64,000 nt of DNA, taken from Paracoccaceae bacterium. GTDB taxonomy: Bacteria > Pseudomonadota > Alphaproteobacteria > Rhodobacterales > Rhodobacteraceae. The stretch spans positions 1 to 64,000 of the forward strand of contig JAGWAS010000015.1 of assembly GCA_021296235.1 (NCBI GenBank), in the 5' to 3' direction. Below are positions 44,183-52,441 of the stretch, piece by piece. The position numbers were made by a program, and so were the translations under genes. Each line of letters opens with the position of its first letter. The stretch's first letter is position 1. The notes beneath the pieces were generated by a model that saw only the letters and a program-made list of their open reading frames with translations, was not told the DNA's origin and did not search any database.

Positions 44183-44794
44183 TCATGGTTCGACTCCGAT
44201 CAGAACAAGAGGCACGGCCGGGACACCCCGGCCCTGCCGGATCACGTTGAGAAGGTCGCGTTCGTAATAGGGAACCCCGCTCGACATCTCTGATTCAAGC
44301 GACTTCATGGGCAGTATCTCAATGCCCACGTCGATCAGGTCCGACACGTAGAAGCTCAGATGCTTGACGAACAGGTCATGTGCGACGAAGGCATACTTGC
44401 CGAACTGGACCTCCACGGCAACGCGATCTTTCACAAAATCAGTCTGGTTGTATGACATGATTGGTTCGTGACCGGCTGCCTCAATTTCGCGCCTCTGTTC
44501 TGCGGCTGACAGTTGGTATATGCCGCGCATTAGGCGTTCATCCGACGTAACCCAGAAAGTGTTGCGACGCTCCTCCCACCCCAACGCTTCGAGGCCGTCC
44601 TTGAACGCGGCATTCATATCCAACGGAGAATACAGCAACTGTCCGAGCTTCCTCTGTTCCCATGAAACTTTCGTTCTACATGCTTCCGCGTCCACAGCGT
44701 CGATGACGGCCAGAACCTCCCGCCACAGTTCAGCCCGATGGACCAACAGGTATTCTTCACCGTTTAGATGTGAGTATCGCGCACCGATCTGCAT
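44183..44794 (-). CDS. BglII-like type II restriction endonuclease
   Basis: A 203-residue protein resembling the BglII endonuclease family. The catalytic segment reads SYNQTDFVKDRVAVEVQFGK; Asp and Glu are 9 residues apart and followed by x-Gln, the spacing recalled for BglII (D84, E93, Q95). FVAHDLFVKHLSFYVSD and IDVGIEILPMKSLE follow. BglII-type enzymes cut palindromes centred on GATC (AGATCT or RGATCY), so a GATC-core site is expected but not proven. Its ATG overlaps the methyltransferase stop by one base (TAATG), so the protective enzyme is made first. Confidence 0.82.
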   Translation of the reverse strand: MQIGARYSHLNGEEYLLVHRAELWREVLAVIDAVDAEACRTKVSWEQRKLGQLLYSPLDMNAAFKDGLEALGWEERRNTFWVTSDERLMRGIYQLSAAEQRREIEAAGHEPIMSYNQTDFVKDRVAVEVQFGKYAFVAHDLFVKHLSFYVSDLIDVGIEILPMKSLESEMSSGVPYYERDLLNVIRQGRGVPAVPLVLIGVEP

Positions 44795-45714
44795 TAGTGC
44801 CCGCCCTTGGGCAGGTCAGGATTGTAGATCGGCTTCCCCATAGGTCTGGTCTTCAGTTCACCATTGCGCCATGCCTCTACCCGTCTCTCGGCAATCGTGA
44901 CGTATTCCTGAACCGTGTCGCATCCGTAGGCGTCCCTATTGTGCATCAAGGCCGCAATGACGGCTGATCCTACGCCCATGTATGGATCAAGAACGGCGTC
45001 GCCTTCGTCAGTCATTGACAGCACGAGCCTTTCAACCAGTTCAACTGGGAACTGGCAGGGATGACCTGTCTTCTCGGGATGGTTGCTTTTCACATTCGGA
45101 AACTCCCATACATCGGTTGGGTTTTTGCCCTTCGGATTGCCTGACAATTTGCCCAAGTTTGGCCCCTTGAAGTGCCTCTTTCCGGGATACTTGGACGGCA
45201 CCCGGATTGGATCCAGATGCCACGTGTAATCGTCCGATGCGGTCCACCAGTTGATTGTCTCATATCGGCCCGACAGCCGCCGCTTGCAATGCAATCCGTG
45301 TCCAAAATGCCAAATGATCCTGTTGCGCAGCTTCAAGCCAAGACGGCGAAATATCGGGTAGGTAAGTGTGTCCAGTGGCATTATCTCTCCGTTGGAGACG
45401 TAGTTGCCGACCTGCCAGCATATTGAGCCTTGCGGATGCAGCGTTCTTACGCATTCGGCAATCACTGCTGCCTGCTGAGCTAGGTAATCATCCAACGGCG
45501 TCCTGGACTCGTAATCCTTGCCTAGATTGTAGGGCGGCGAGGTCACTACCAGTTTGAAGTGATCGTCTGGAATTCCTCTCAAAAACTCCATGTTGTCCGC
45601 ACAAGCCATAACGGGCACGCGATTGTCCGTGAACGTCTGCGGTCGTTTTGGAAACAGCGACCGAGCCAATGCAACCGGATCGTTGATCACAGGTGGTATA
45701 ACTGCATCCATCAT
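44794..45714 (-). CDS. DNA methyltransferase, beta-class N4-cytosine/N6-adenine
   Basis: A 306-residue methyltransferase. Motif IV TSPPYNLGKDY lies near residue 58; the AdoMet-binding motif I-like LDPYMGVGSAVIAALMHNRD lies near 250. This order (catalytic motif before AdoMet motif) is the beta class, used by many type II enzymes of N4mC/N6mA type. KTGHPCQFPVELVERLVLSM is also typical. It should protect the site cut by the adjoining endonuclease. The start overlaps the transposase stop (ATGA), with a second in-frame ATG one codon on. Confidence 0.9.
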   Translation of the reverse strand: MMDAVIPPVINDPVALARSLFPKRPQTFTDNRVPVMACADNMEFLRGIPDDHFKLVVTSPPYNLGKDYESRTPLDDYLAQQAAVIAECVRTLHPQGSICWQVGNYVSNGEIMPLDTLTYPIFRRLGLKLRNRIIWHFGHGLHCKRRLSGRYETINWWTASDDYTWHLDPIRVPSKYPGKRHFKGPNLGKLSGNPKGKNPTDVWEFPNVKSNHPEKTGHPCQFPVELVERLVLSMTDEGDAVLDPYMGVGSAVIAALMHNRDAYGCDTVQEYVTIAERRVEAWRNGELKTRPMGKPIYNPDLPKGGH

Positions 45715-46661
45715 GCCTCTTCTCCCACAAGCTCTTTATACATGAGCCGCTTGCCGACCATCCCTGCAACCATGTCCTGCATCTGCCTTATGGTATCGGC
45801 ATCACGGATGTTGTGGCGGCCAGCGAATTCGTTGATGTAGCGGTGCAGATGTTGCGGCGACATGTGATGGAAAGTTCCGTGGTAACCGCGCTTGAGGGCG
45901 GCCCAAAAGCTTTCCATTCCGTTGGTGTGCGCCATTCCGTTGACATACTCGGAAACCGAGTGATTAACGGTCGCATGGTGGTAATCATCCATGCCCCGAT
46001 ACGCCTTGGCCTCGTCCGTAAAGACCTGCGATCCCGGCTCAACATTGTCCCGGATGAAGCCCTGCAATGTCGGCTTGTCCGTGCTCTCAACGACCTTGGC
46101 GGTGATAGTGTTGGTATCCCGGTCCCTGATGCCAGCAACGGCGGTCTTCCCCACTGGCCCGCGACCGGCCCGGAGCTTCTTCCTGCCGTGCTTGTTCTTC
46201 TCTTTGCCACCGATATAGGTTTCATCAACCTCGACCGGTCCAGAGAACAGTCCTTCTTCGCTTCCAAATGCTTCCCGGAGACGGTGTGCCATGAACCAAG
46301 CCGATTTCTGGGTGATCTTGAGATCGCGATGCAGTTTCATGCTAGAAACACCCTTGAGGCTCGTTGCATTCAGGTAGATGGCGATGGCCCACTTGCGCAG
46401 GGGTATCCGTGAATGCTCCATGACCGAACCTTGCCGGACCGAAAAGAACTTGCGGCAATCGCGGCACCGGAACGCCATCGGCTTACGGTTCTCCTTGCGC
46501 ACGGTGTTGAGGCTTCCGCAATGAGGGCAGTTCCTGTCCCCGTCGGCTGGCCAGCGCACATCCTCGAACCACTTCGCGGCAGTTTCCTCGTTGGGGAACA
46601 TCTCGAACAGTTCAATGACGCTCAGCCCTTCACGATGCGATTTTCCCGGTGCTTTTGCCAT
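45711..46661 (-). CDS. IS1595-family transposase
   Basis: About 316 residues. N-terminal zinc ribbon CPHCGSLNTVRKENRKPMAF, then CRDCRKFFSVRQGSVMEHS; then an ISXO2-like catalytic domain with Asp in VEVDETYIGGKEK, Asp in VFTDEAKAYRGM and the third acidic residue in HTNGMESFWAALKRGYHGTF. Appears intact. ATG 46661 is preferred: AAAGGAG sits 8 nt upstream and the conserved part begins soon after; an in-frame start at 46685 has none. First gene of the transposon operon, 40 nt from the right inverted repeat. Confidence 0.92.
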   Translation of the reverse strand: MAKAPGKSHREGLSVIELFEMFPNEETAAKWFEDVRWPADGDRNCPHCGSLNTVRKENRKPMAFRCRDCRKFFSVRQGSVMEHSRIPLRKWAIAIYLNATSLKGVSSMKLHRDLKITQKSAWFMAHRLREAFGSEEGLFSGPVEVDETYIGGKEKNKHGRKKLRAGRGPVGKTAVAGIRDRDTNTITAKVVESTDKPTLQGFIRDNVEPGSQVFTDEAKAYRGMDDYHHATVNHSVSEYVNGMAHTNGMESFWAALKRGYHGTFHHMSPQHLHRYINEFAGRHNIRDADTIRQMQDMVAGMVGKRLMYKELVGEEA

Positions 46662-46700
46662 GGTGTTTCTCCTTTCACGAATCAATATAGGGCATTACGC

Positions 46701-46725
46701 ATGGTTAGGCAAGTATATAATTCCC
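46701..46725 (-). repeat. right terminal inverted repeat of the IS1595 element
   Basis: 25 bp ending TATATAATTCCC; complement of 43935-43959 with one mismatch. It is probably also near the promoter of the transposon operon. Confidence 0.92.
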
Positions 46726-46733
46726 GTATTTTA
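46726..46733. repeat. right 8-bp target-site duplication
   Basis: GTATTTTA, identical to 43927-43934. Confidence 0.9.
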
Positions 46734-46780
46734 TGCAGCAAAAAGTGGATCGCGAGGGCCAAGATTTCCTGGTCTCAGGA

Positions 46781-47176
46781 TCACTGAAACAAAACCTTAT
46801 ACATATGCCGCCCCGGAAACAGCGTGAATGCACCCGCCAGCAGTAGCCCCCAGCAATAGAGCTGTTTCATCGCGCTTTGATGCCGCTCAACCTCGCCGCG
46901 CCGTGCTGCCATCACACCGTTATAAAGACCATAAAGCACGTATATCGAAATCGCGTGCACGATGCTGAAAGGCCCAATCATCCGCAGCTCATGCACGAAA
47001 AACCCAGTGACCGCGACGAACGCCATTAACACGACCCAAAGATAGCCGGTGGCGCGATGCTGAACCGTCCCCTTCGGCAAAGACAATTGCGCAATCCCAA
47101 CCACCAAAGCCAATAATGCCATAATTGCGTGCGACGGAATCGGAGTTGTGGCGGAAAAGAACAGATCAAGATTCAT
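46781..47176 (-). CDS. DUF2306-type membrane protein
   Basis: A 131-residue protein with four hydrophobic helices (SHAIMALLALVVGIAQLSLP, TGYLWVVLMAFVAVTGFFVH, SIVHAISIYVLYGLYNGV, QLYCWGLLLAGAFTLFPGR) and the HRATGYLW and ERHQSAMK patterns of the DUF2306 family. Function unknown. It stands alone between the transposon and IS21 debris and is probably the last ordinary gene of the host chromosome before the debris. Confidence 0.7.
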   Translation of the reverse strand: MNLDLFFSATTPIPSHAIMALLALVVGIAQLSLPKGTVQHRATGYLWVVLMAFVAVTGFFVHELRMIGPFSIVHAISIYVLYGLYNGVMAARRGEVERHQSAMKQLYCWGLLLAGAFTLFPGRHMYKVLFQ

Positions 47177-47254
47177 CGAATACTCTAAGGGTTTGACCCA
47201 TATAACTGTTTAAGATGATTTTTACACACAGTCCTAAAAAGTTTTTCTAGATTG

Positions 47255-47833
<579 letters not shown>

Positions 47834-47890
47834 GTTGCGACGCTTTATCCAAACATTTCGGGCATTTGGATGTACAGGCCCGCAAAGCGT

Positions 47891-48838
47891 CTAAAGGACA
47901 CGATTCTTCTTGAATTGAAACACCTGCAGGATGCGGGCCAACCCACCAGGTGCAAATCGCAGCACAAGGATCATGGCGACGGCGACGATGATGAAGCGAA
48001 ACTCTTCCATTCCGCGCGTGCCCGCCAATGTCTCAGTTGCGAAAAAGATGGCAAAAGCCGCGAATATTGGCCCCGTTATTGTGGCAATTCCACCGATCAG
48101 CACCATCGACAGGACGAGGCTGAGCGTTCCAAAGCCCAGAACCTCGGGGGAAGCAACCCGCAGGTAGATTGCAAAGAAGCTTCCGGCCATTCCGGGAAAG
48201 ATTGCGCTGGCCACCAGCGCCAGAACGCGTGCACGCATTATCGAGATGCCGCGCGCACCGGCATATTCTTCGTTGTCCCGCAATGCCAGCAGCGACTTGC
48301 CGAAGGGCGAGCGCGTCAGCCAAAGCAGATAGAACGTGGACAGCACCAAAAGCCCGAGTGCAACGTAGTAGTATCCAAATTTGAAATCGCGAATGAACTT
48401 GTAGTCACCGATTTGCAGGGCGGGAATGCGAACCATGCCCTCTGCTCCGCCGGTGATGTGTGACTGGCTGAGGATCAGCTGCAACAGCACCTGTGAAAAG
48501 GCAAAAGTAACCAGAACCACATAAATTCCCTTAAGTCGTGCAACCGGCGCCGCGACAATCAAAGCGGTCAGAGCTGCCGTTGCACCGCCCAGGGGAATGG
48601 TCAACATCGGCGAAACACCGAGTGTTTTGGCTGCGATGGCCGCGGTGTAGACCCCGGTTGCGAAGAAGGCGATGTGACCGAAGTTGAACAGGCCCGCATA
48701 GCCGAGGGACAGGTCCCAGTTTGAAGCCAAAATGGCATAGACAAACGCCAGAATGAACAGGTGCCGAGTATAGCTGTCGGTCACGAAAAACGGGAGGATC
48801 AACAGAACACCAAGCCCGGCGGCAAGTTTCCAATCCAC
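47891..48838 (-). CDS. livM: branched-chain amino acid ABC permease LivM
   Basis: A 315-residue permease with about nine hydrophobic segments and LivM signatures: NWDLSLGYAGLFNFGHIAFF, LRDNEEYAGARGISIMRARV and GGIATITGPIFAA. Last gene of the eight-gene amide/amino-acid operon. Confidence 0.9.
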   Translation of the reverse strand: MDWKLAAGLGVLLILPFFVTDSYTRHLFILAFVYAILASNWDLSLGYAGLFNFGHIAFFATGVYTAAIAAKTLGVSPMLTIPLGGATAALTALIVAAPVARLKGIYVVLVTFAFSQVLLQLILSQSHITGGAEGMVRIPALQIGDYKFIRDFKFGYYYVALGLLVLSTFYLLWLTRSPFGKSLLALRDNEEYAGARGISIMRARVLALVASAIFPGMAGSFFAIYLRVASPEVLGFGTLSLVLSMVLIGGIATITGPIFAAFAIFFATETLAGTRGMEEFRFIIVAVAMILVLRFAPGGLARILQVFQFKKNRVL

Positions 48839-48841
48839 CGA

Positions 48842-49705
48842 TCAACTCCTTCCGAACAGGCCGTTCGGCCGCAGCACCAGAACGGCGATTAGACCCAGAA
48901 AAATTGCAAAAGGTGTCCAGTAGAGCCCCAAAGTCAGAACCAGAAACGCCTCAGCCATGCCAATTACCAGTGCCGCGCCGACTGTGGCACCCAGCGAGCC
49001 CAACCCACCAAAGATCACCACAATCATTGCCTTGATCAATGGCTCCGAACCAAGGCTGGGCGTGATGAAACGGATTCCGCCCAGAAGCACCCCGGTCAAA
49101 CCCGCCAGCGCTGCACCAAGGCCAAATGCCAATGCAAATGTCAGGGGCACATTGATACCAAGCAGTGCCGCGGCTTCCTGGTTTTGTCCAACCGCGCGCA
49201 AACTTCGACCGACTGGCGTTCGGTTGGTGAACTGCCACAGCGCAATGAGAATCAGCGGTGCCAACACCACAATCAGCGCCTCGTGAGCCGAGATCACAGC
49301 TCCCGATATTGAAATGTCACCTTCAATCATGCGGGGCAGCTGTTTCAATCGGGCACCCCAGATTATCTGAGCCGATTTCTCAAGAATGATCATTGCGGCG
49401 AGCGTTGTCATCACCGTGATCAGCACCATGTTTCGCTGTCCGTAGAAGGGACGGATCAACAGATATTCAATTATGACACCGAGCACCGTTGTGGTGGCCA
49501 CACCTGCAATCAAACCCGGCCAAAGGCCAAACCCGCCAACTTCGCTGACTGTCCAGGCGACGAAGGCCCCCACCATCATCAACGCACCATGGGCGAAGTT
49601 GAAGACACCAATCGTGGTCCAGATAAGGCTCAAGCCGCTGGCCATCAGCGCATAGAGGGCAGCCAAAACAAGACCGGATACGAACGTGGCCAGCAGTGTT
49701 TCCAT
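48842..49705 (-). CDS. livH: branched-chain amino acid ABC permease LivH
   Basis: A 287-residue permease with LivH features: ALMASGLSLIWTTIGVFNFA, HGALMMVGAFVAW, GQNQEAAALLGINVP and VVIFGGLGSLGATVGAALV. The ATG overlaps the livF stop by one base (TAATG); livM follows after 3 nt. The whole transporter is translated as a coupled series. Confidence 0.9.
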   Translation of the reverse strand: METLLATFVSGLVLAALYALMASGLSLIWTTIGVFNFAHGALMMVGAFVAWTVSEVGGFGLWPGLIAGVATTTVLGVIIEYLLIRPFYGQRNMVLITVMTTLAAMIILEKSAQIIWGARLKQLPRMIEGDISISGAVISAHEALIVVLAPLILIALWQFTNRTPVGRSLRAVGQNQEAAALLGINVPLTFALAFGLGAALAGLTGVLLGGIRFITPSLGSEPLIKAMIVVIFGGLGSLGATVGAALVIGMAEAFLVLTLGLYWTPFAIFLGLIAVLVLRPNGLFGRS

Positions 49706-50418
49706 TAGGCTTGCGCACCAAAGTACATGGCCACTATCTCCGCATGGTCCGGTGTATTGGTTGCAGTGATCTCACGCACGATTTCTCCATGTTCAACCAG
49801 AACTTGCCGGTCGGTTACGGCGAGCAGCAGTTCGACATCCTGCTCAACAACCATAAGCGGAACTGAGTTTGATATCTCAATTAGCGCCTCTGTCAGTTCC
49901 TCCTTGAGCCGGGGTGAGAGGCCCAGTGTCGGCTCGTCAAGAACCAGCAGCCGCGGTGCGCACATTAAAGCAGACCCAATCGATAGCATTTGTCGCTCTC
50001 CGCCTGAAAGCGTCCTAGTTTTTTGCTTTCGACGCTCTGCAAGGCGCGGAAATAGCGCATAGACCTTTTCCAACCGCGCTGTTGCACCGGCCCGGGCGCG
50101 CTTGGTGAACGCGGCCATTTCCAGCGTCTCTGCCACACCCATGTCCCCAAACAGCGTGTTGCCTTGCTGCGTGTGCACCAGGCCGGAGGTGACAATTTTC
50201 GAAGGGCTTGCGCCGGTGATGTCCCGCCCGTCGAATTGGATTGTTCCAGAACTGGGACGCATCAGCCCGGAGGTCATCCGCAGAAGCGTTGTCTTGCCAT
50301 GGCCGTTGGGTCCAAAGAGACCCAAATTCTCGCCCGTCTCAAGCGTGAGTGTGATGTCTCTCAGGACGGTAACCGACCCATATCCGCCCCCAATTCCTTC
50401 AATCCGCAATATGCTCAT
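49705..50418 (-). CDS. livF: branched-chain amino acid ABC ATPase LivF
   Basis: A 237-residue ATPase: Walker A GPNGHGKTTLL, LivF-type VHTQQGNTLFGDMGVAETLE, signature LSGGERQMLSIGSALM, Walker B LLVLDEPTLGLSP. Start overlaps the livG stop (ATGA). Confidence 0.9.
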   Translation of the reverse strand: MSILRIEGIGGGYGSVTVLRDITLTLETGENLGLFGPNGHGKTTLLRMTSGLMRPSSGTIQFDGRDITGASPSKIVTSGLVHTQQGNTLFGDMGVAETLEMAAFTKRARAGATARLEKVYALFPRLAERRKQKTRTLSGGERQMLSIGSALMCAPRLLVLDEPTLGLSPRLKEELTEALIEISNSVPLMVVEQDVELLLAVTDRQVLVEHGEIVREITATNTPDHAEIVAMYFGAQA

Positions 50419-51143
50419 GCGGACCGTCCCCCAAGATACGCCTCAATCACACGCTCATCCCGGATCACCTCCTGCGGGTCACCCTCCGCCAACACGGCAC
50501 CCTGATTGAGCACTATGAGCCGTTCAGCCAACGACAGGAGCAAACTCAGCACATGCTCTATCAGGAGTATCGTCACTCCGCCTTTGTTGATCTTGACCAA
50601 ATGCGCATTCAGTGCCGCTATTTCAGGTCGGGTCAGCCCCGAGGCGGGCTCGTCCAGCATCAGCACCTTCGGTTGCATCACAAGAGCCGAAGCAATCATC
50701 AATTGCTTGCGTTCGTAAACCGAAAGCGCTGTCGTCAGCATTCCGGCGCGGGCGCAGCCGATGCCCGCGGCCTCAAGCTGGGTTTCCGCTGCCTCCGCTG
50801 CTGCGCGCCGGTTCAACCCGCGCCCGTAAATTGCCGCCAGCGCTATGGTTTCTTTCGCCGTGAGGTCAGGGTATTCCGCGTCCTTCTGAAAGGTGCGTGC
50901 AAGACCCAGGCGGGCGATCCGGTGAGAAACCATGCGGGTAATTGGTTTTCCATCAAAGAGGATTTCGCCTGACGACGCGCCGAAGGGAATGCCGGTAACC
51001 ACGTTGAAGAGGGTGCTCTTGCCGGACCCGTTGGGTCCGGCAATGCCCAGAAGTTCACCCTCTTCGACACCGAATGTTACGTCATCGACCGCTGTCAGGC
51101 CACCGAAGCGCTTGGTAACATGTCGAAGCTCAAGTACCGGCAT
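50415..51143 (-). CDS. livG: branched-chain amino acid ABC ATPase LivG
   Basis: A 242-residue ATPase: Walker A GPNGSGKSTLF, LARTFQKDAEYPDLTAKETI, Walker B VLMLDEPASGLTRPE. The signature position reads LSVYERKQLMIASAL, a divergent LSGGQ-like motif. Follows the binding-protein gene after a GC-rich stem-loop. Confidence 0.88.
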   Translation of the reverse strand: MPVLELRHVTKRFGGLTAVDDVTFGVEEGELLGIAGPNGSGKSTLFNVVTGIPFGASSGEILFDGKPITRMVSHRIARLGLARTFQKDAEYPDLTAKETIALAAIYGRGLNRRAAAEAAETQLEAAGIGCARAGMLTTALSVYERKQLMIASALVMQPKVLMLDEPASGLTRPEIAALNAHLVKINKGGVTILLIEHVLSLLLSLAERLIVLNQGAVLAEGDPQEVIRDERVIEAYLGGRSA

Positions 51144-51163
51144 GGCACCCCATTCGAGATGGT

Positions 51164-51186
51164 CGGGGCGGTGCTGCGCCGCCCCG
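51164..51186 (-). promoter_or_regulatory. stem-loop between the Liv-type binding protein and livG
   Basis: An 8-bp GC stem (51164-51171 with 51179-51186; inner arm GGGGCGG) around a 7-nt loop, 6 nt beyond the binding-protein stop. No T-run. Same position as the stem-loop at 36393-36425, consistent with selective stabilisation of the binding-protein message. Confidence 0.6.
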
Positions 51187-51192
51187 CCAACT

Positions 51193-52422
51193 TCACTTCA
51201 TCCATGCAGGTTCTGAAAACTCACCCGTGGCATACACCGGCGGGTAGAACAGCACCCGGTTGCCCTCATTGATCTGGTAAAACTGGATCGGAATGCCGTC
51301 GTTCGATTGAACTGCGAGATGCGTATCGGGATCGAACTGCACCGCACCCATGGCTGTTTGGGTATTGGACTCTCCAATCGCCCTGCCGATGGCAACGTGG
51401 TCGGACGGATCCCCAACCTTTTCCAGTGCGGCTGCATAGATCATCACCTGCTCATAGAGCGCCGGGCCGTAAGTGCCCGGCTCGTTTCCGTAGGCATCCT
51501 TGTACTTGTCCAATACCTCCCTGGCGCGCGGGTTGGTTGGCGTGTTCAGCACCCCGCCCAAGAGGTTGTAGACGATTCCCGAGGATTGCTCCTTCGTCAG
51601 TTCCAGAAACTCCGGAACCGAGGGGGCATACTGGATGAAGACAAGACTGTCGGTTGGGTCCTCATTGAATTGAGACACGAAGAGTGCTGCGTTGGATGAC
51701 ACGTAGTCCGTATTGATCAGCACCGCGGGCGGATCCTGCCGAACCTTGGCGAGGAAACCGCGCCAATCGTTGATCTCGCCAAAGGGCAGAAGGTCATTGA
51801 CGATTACCTCCCAACCTGCGGCTGCAAAGCTCTCGACCATGCCATCGGCAATGCCCTTGGAATAGGGATTGTCCGAGGCAATGATGGCCACCTTCCTGTT
51901 GGGAAGGTCCAGTTTGCCATCTTCGGCAAGGCCCTCAATCACTGGCACAATTTCGGTGTTGTAGCCGGCATAGGACGGGGTCAACGACCAAACGGTGGGA
52001 AAATCGTCCGGCGAAGGTGAGATTATCCCTTCAGTTTGCGATGAGTTGGCAGATATCAAATAGACCATATCTTGCTCGGCCATCATTTCGATTTCAAAGT
52101 TCGAGCCCGAGGCATATCCGGTCATGATTGCACCCATATCCCGGTCGCCAAGCAGCCGTTCGGCTGCAGTGGCCACCGCATCGGCACTGCCTTCACCGAC
52201 ATCCCCCACAACCAGTTCGAACGAATAGCCGGCGACACCGCCCGCGGCATTCAACTCGTCGACGGCAAGTTGCGAACCATTGACCATCTCTTCGCCGTCC
52301 GCTGCGGCCTTGCCGCTCACCGGCGCAAGTACGCCGATCTTGACAACCTCCGCCATCGTCAATCCAGCGCTCGCCACCATCGCAATGGCAATCGCCGTTC
52401 CAAACAGTGCTCGTCTTTTCAT
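51193..52422 (-). CDS. periplasmic substrate-binding protein, Liv-type
   Basis: A 409-residue protein with a signal peptide (MKRRALFGTAIAIAMVASAG, cleaved about TMA-EV) and a type 1 periplasmic binding fold: KIGVLAPVSGKAAADGEEMV, NGSQLAVDELNAAGGVAG, YLISANSSQ. It lies between deacylase genes and livGFHM, so its ligand is probably the acylated or amidated amino acid that those enzymes process. Ligand not otherwise identifiable. Confidence 0.87.
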   Translation of the reverse strand: MKRRALFGTAIAIAMVASAGLTMAEVVKIGVLAPVSGKAAADGEEMVNGSQLAVDELNAAGGVAGYSFELVVGDVGEGSADAVATAAERLLGDRDMGAIMTGYASGSNFEIEMMAEQDMVYLISANSSQTEGIISPSPDDFPTVWSLTPSYAGYNTEIVPVIEGLAEDGKLDLPNRKVAIIASDNPYSKGIADGMVESFAAAGWEVIVNDLLPFGEINDWRGFLAKVRQDPPAVLINTDYVSSNAALFVSQFNEDPTDSLVFIQYAPSVPEFLELTKEQSSGIVYNLLGGVLNTPTNPRAREVLDKYKDAYGNEPGTYGPALYEQVMIYAAALEKVGDPSDHVAIGRAIGESNTQTAMGAVQFDPDTHLAVQSNDGIPIQFYQINEGNRVLFYPPVYATGEFSEPAWMK

Positions 52423-52441
52423 CGTCTTTCTCCTCTTGGGT

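Larger units (their letters stand above)
43935..46725 (-). mobile_element. IS1595-family transposon carrying a restriction-modification system
   Basis: A 2791-bp element bounded by 25-bp terminal inverted repeats (24 of 25 identical, outer bases GGGA, inner end CCTAACCAT). It is flanked on both sides by the identical 8-bp sequence GTATTTTA (43927-43934 and 46726-46733). An 8-bp target duplication is the rule for the IS1595 family, and the transposase inside is of that family. All three genes read leftward and overlap by a few bases: transposase, DNA methyltransferase, BglII-like endonuclease. Ends and duplication match so well that transposition in this form is very likely and probably recent. 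Confidence 0.92.

Noticed and set aside
43959..44186. A 75-codon open frame whose ATG overlaps the endonuclease stop (ATGA)
   Set aside because: It runs into the transposon end, is rich in Pro, Gly and Phe with no conserved pattern, and covers two hairpins. I judge it fortuitous.
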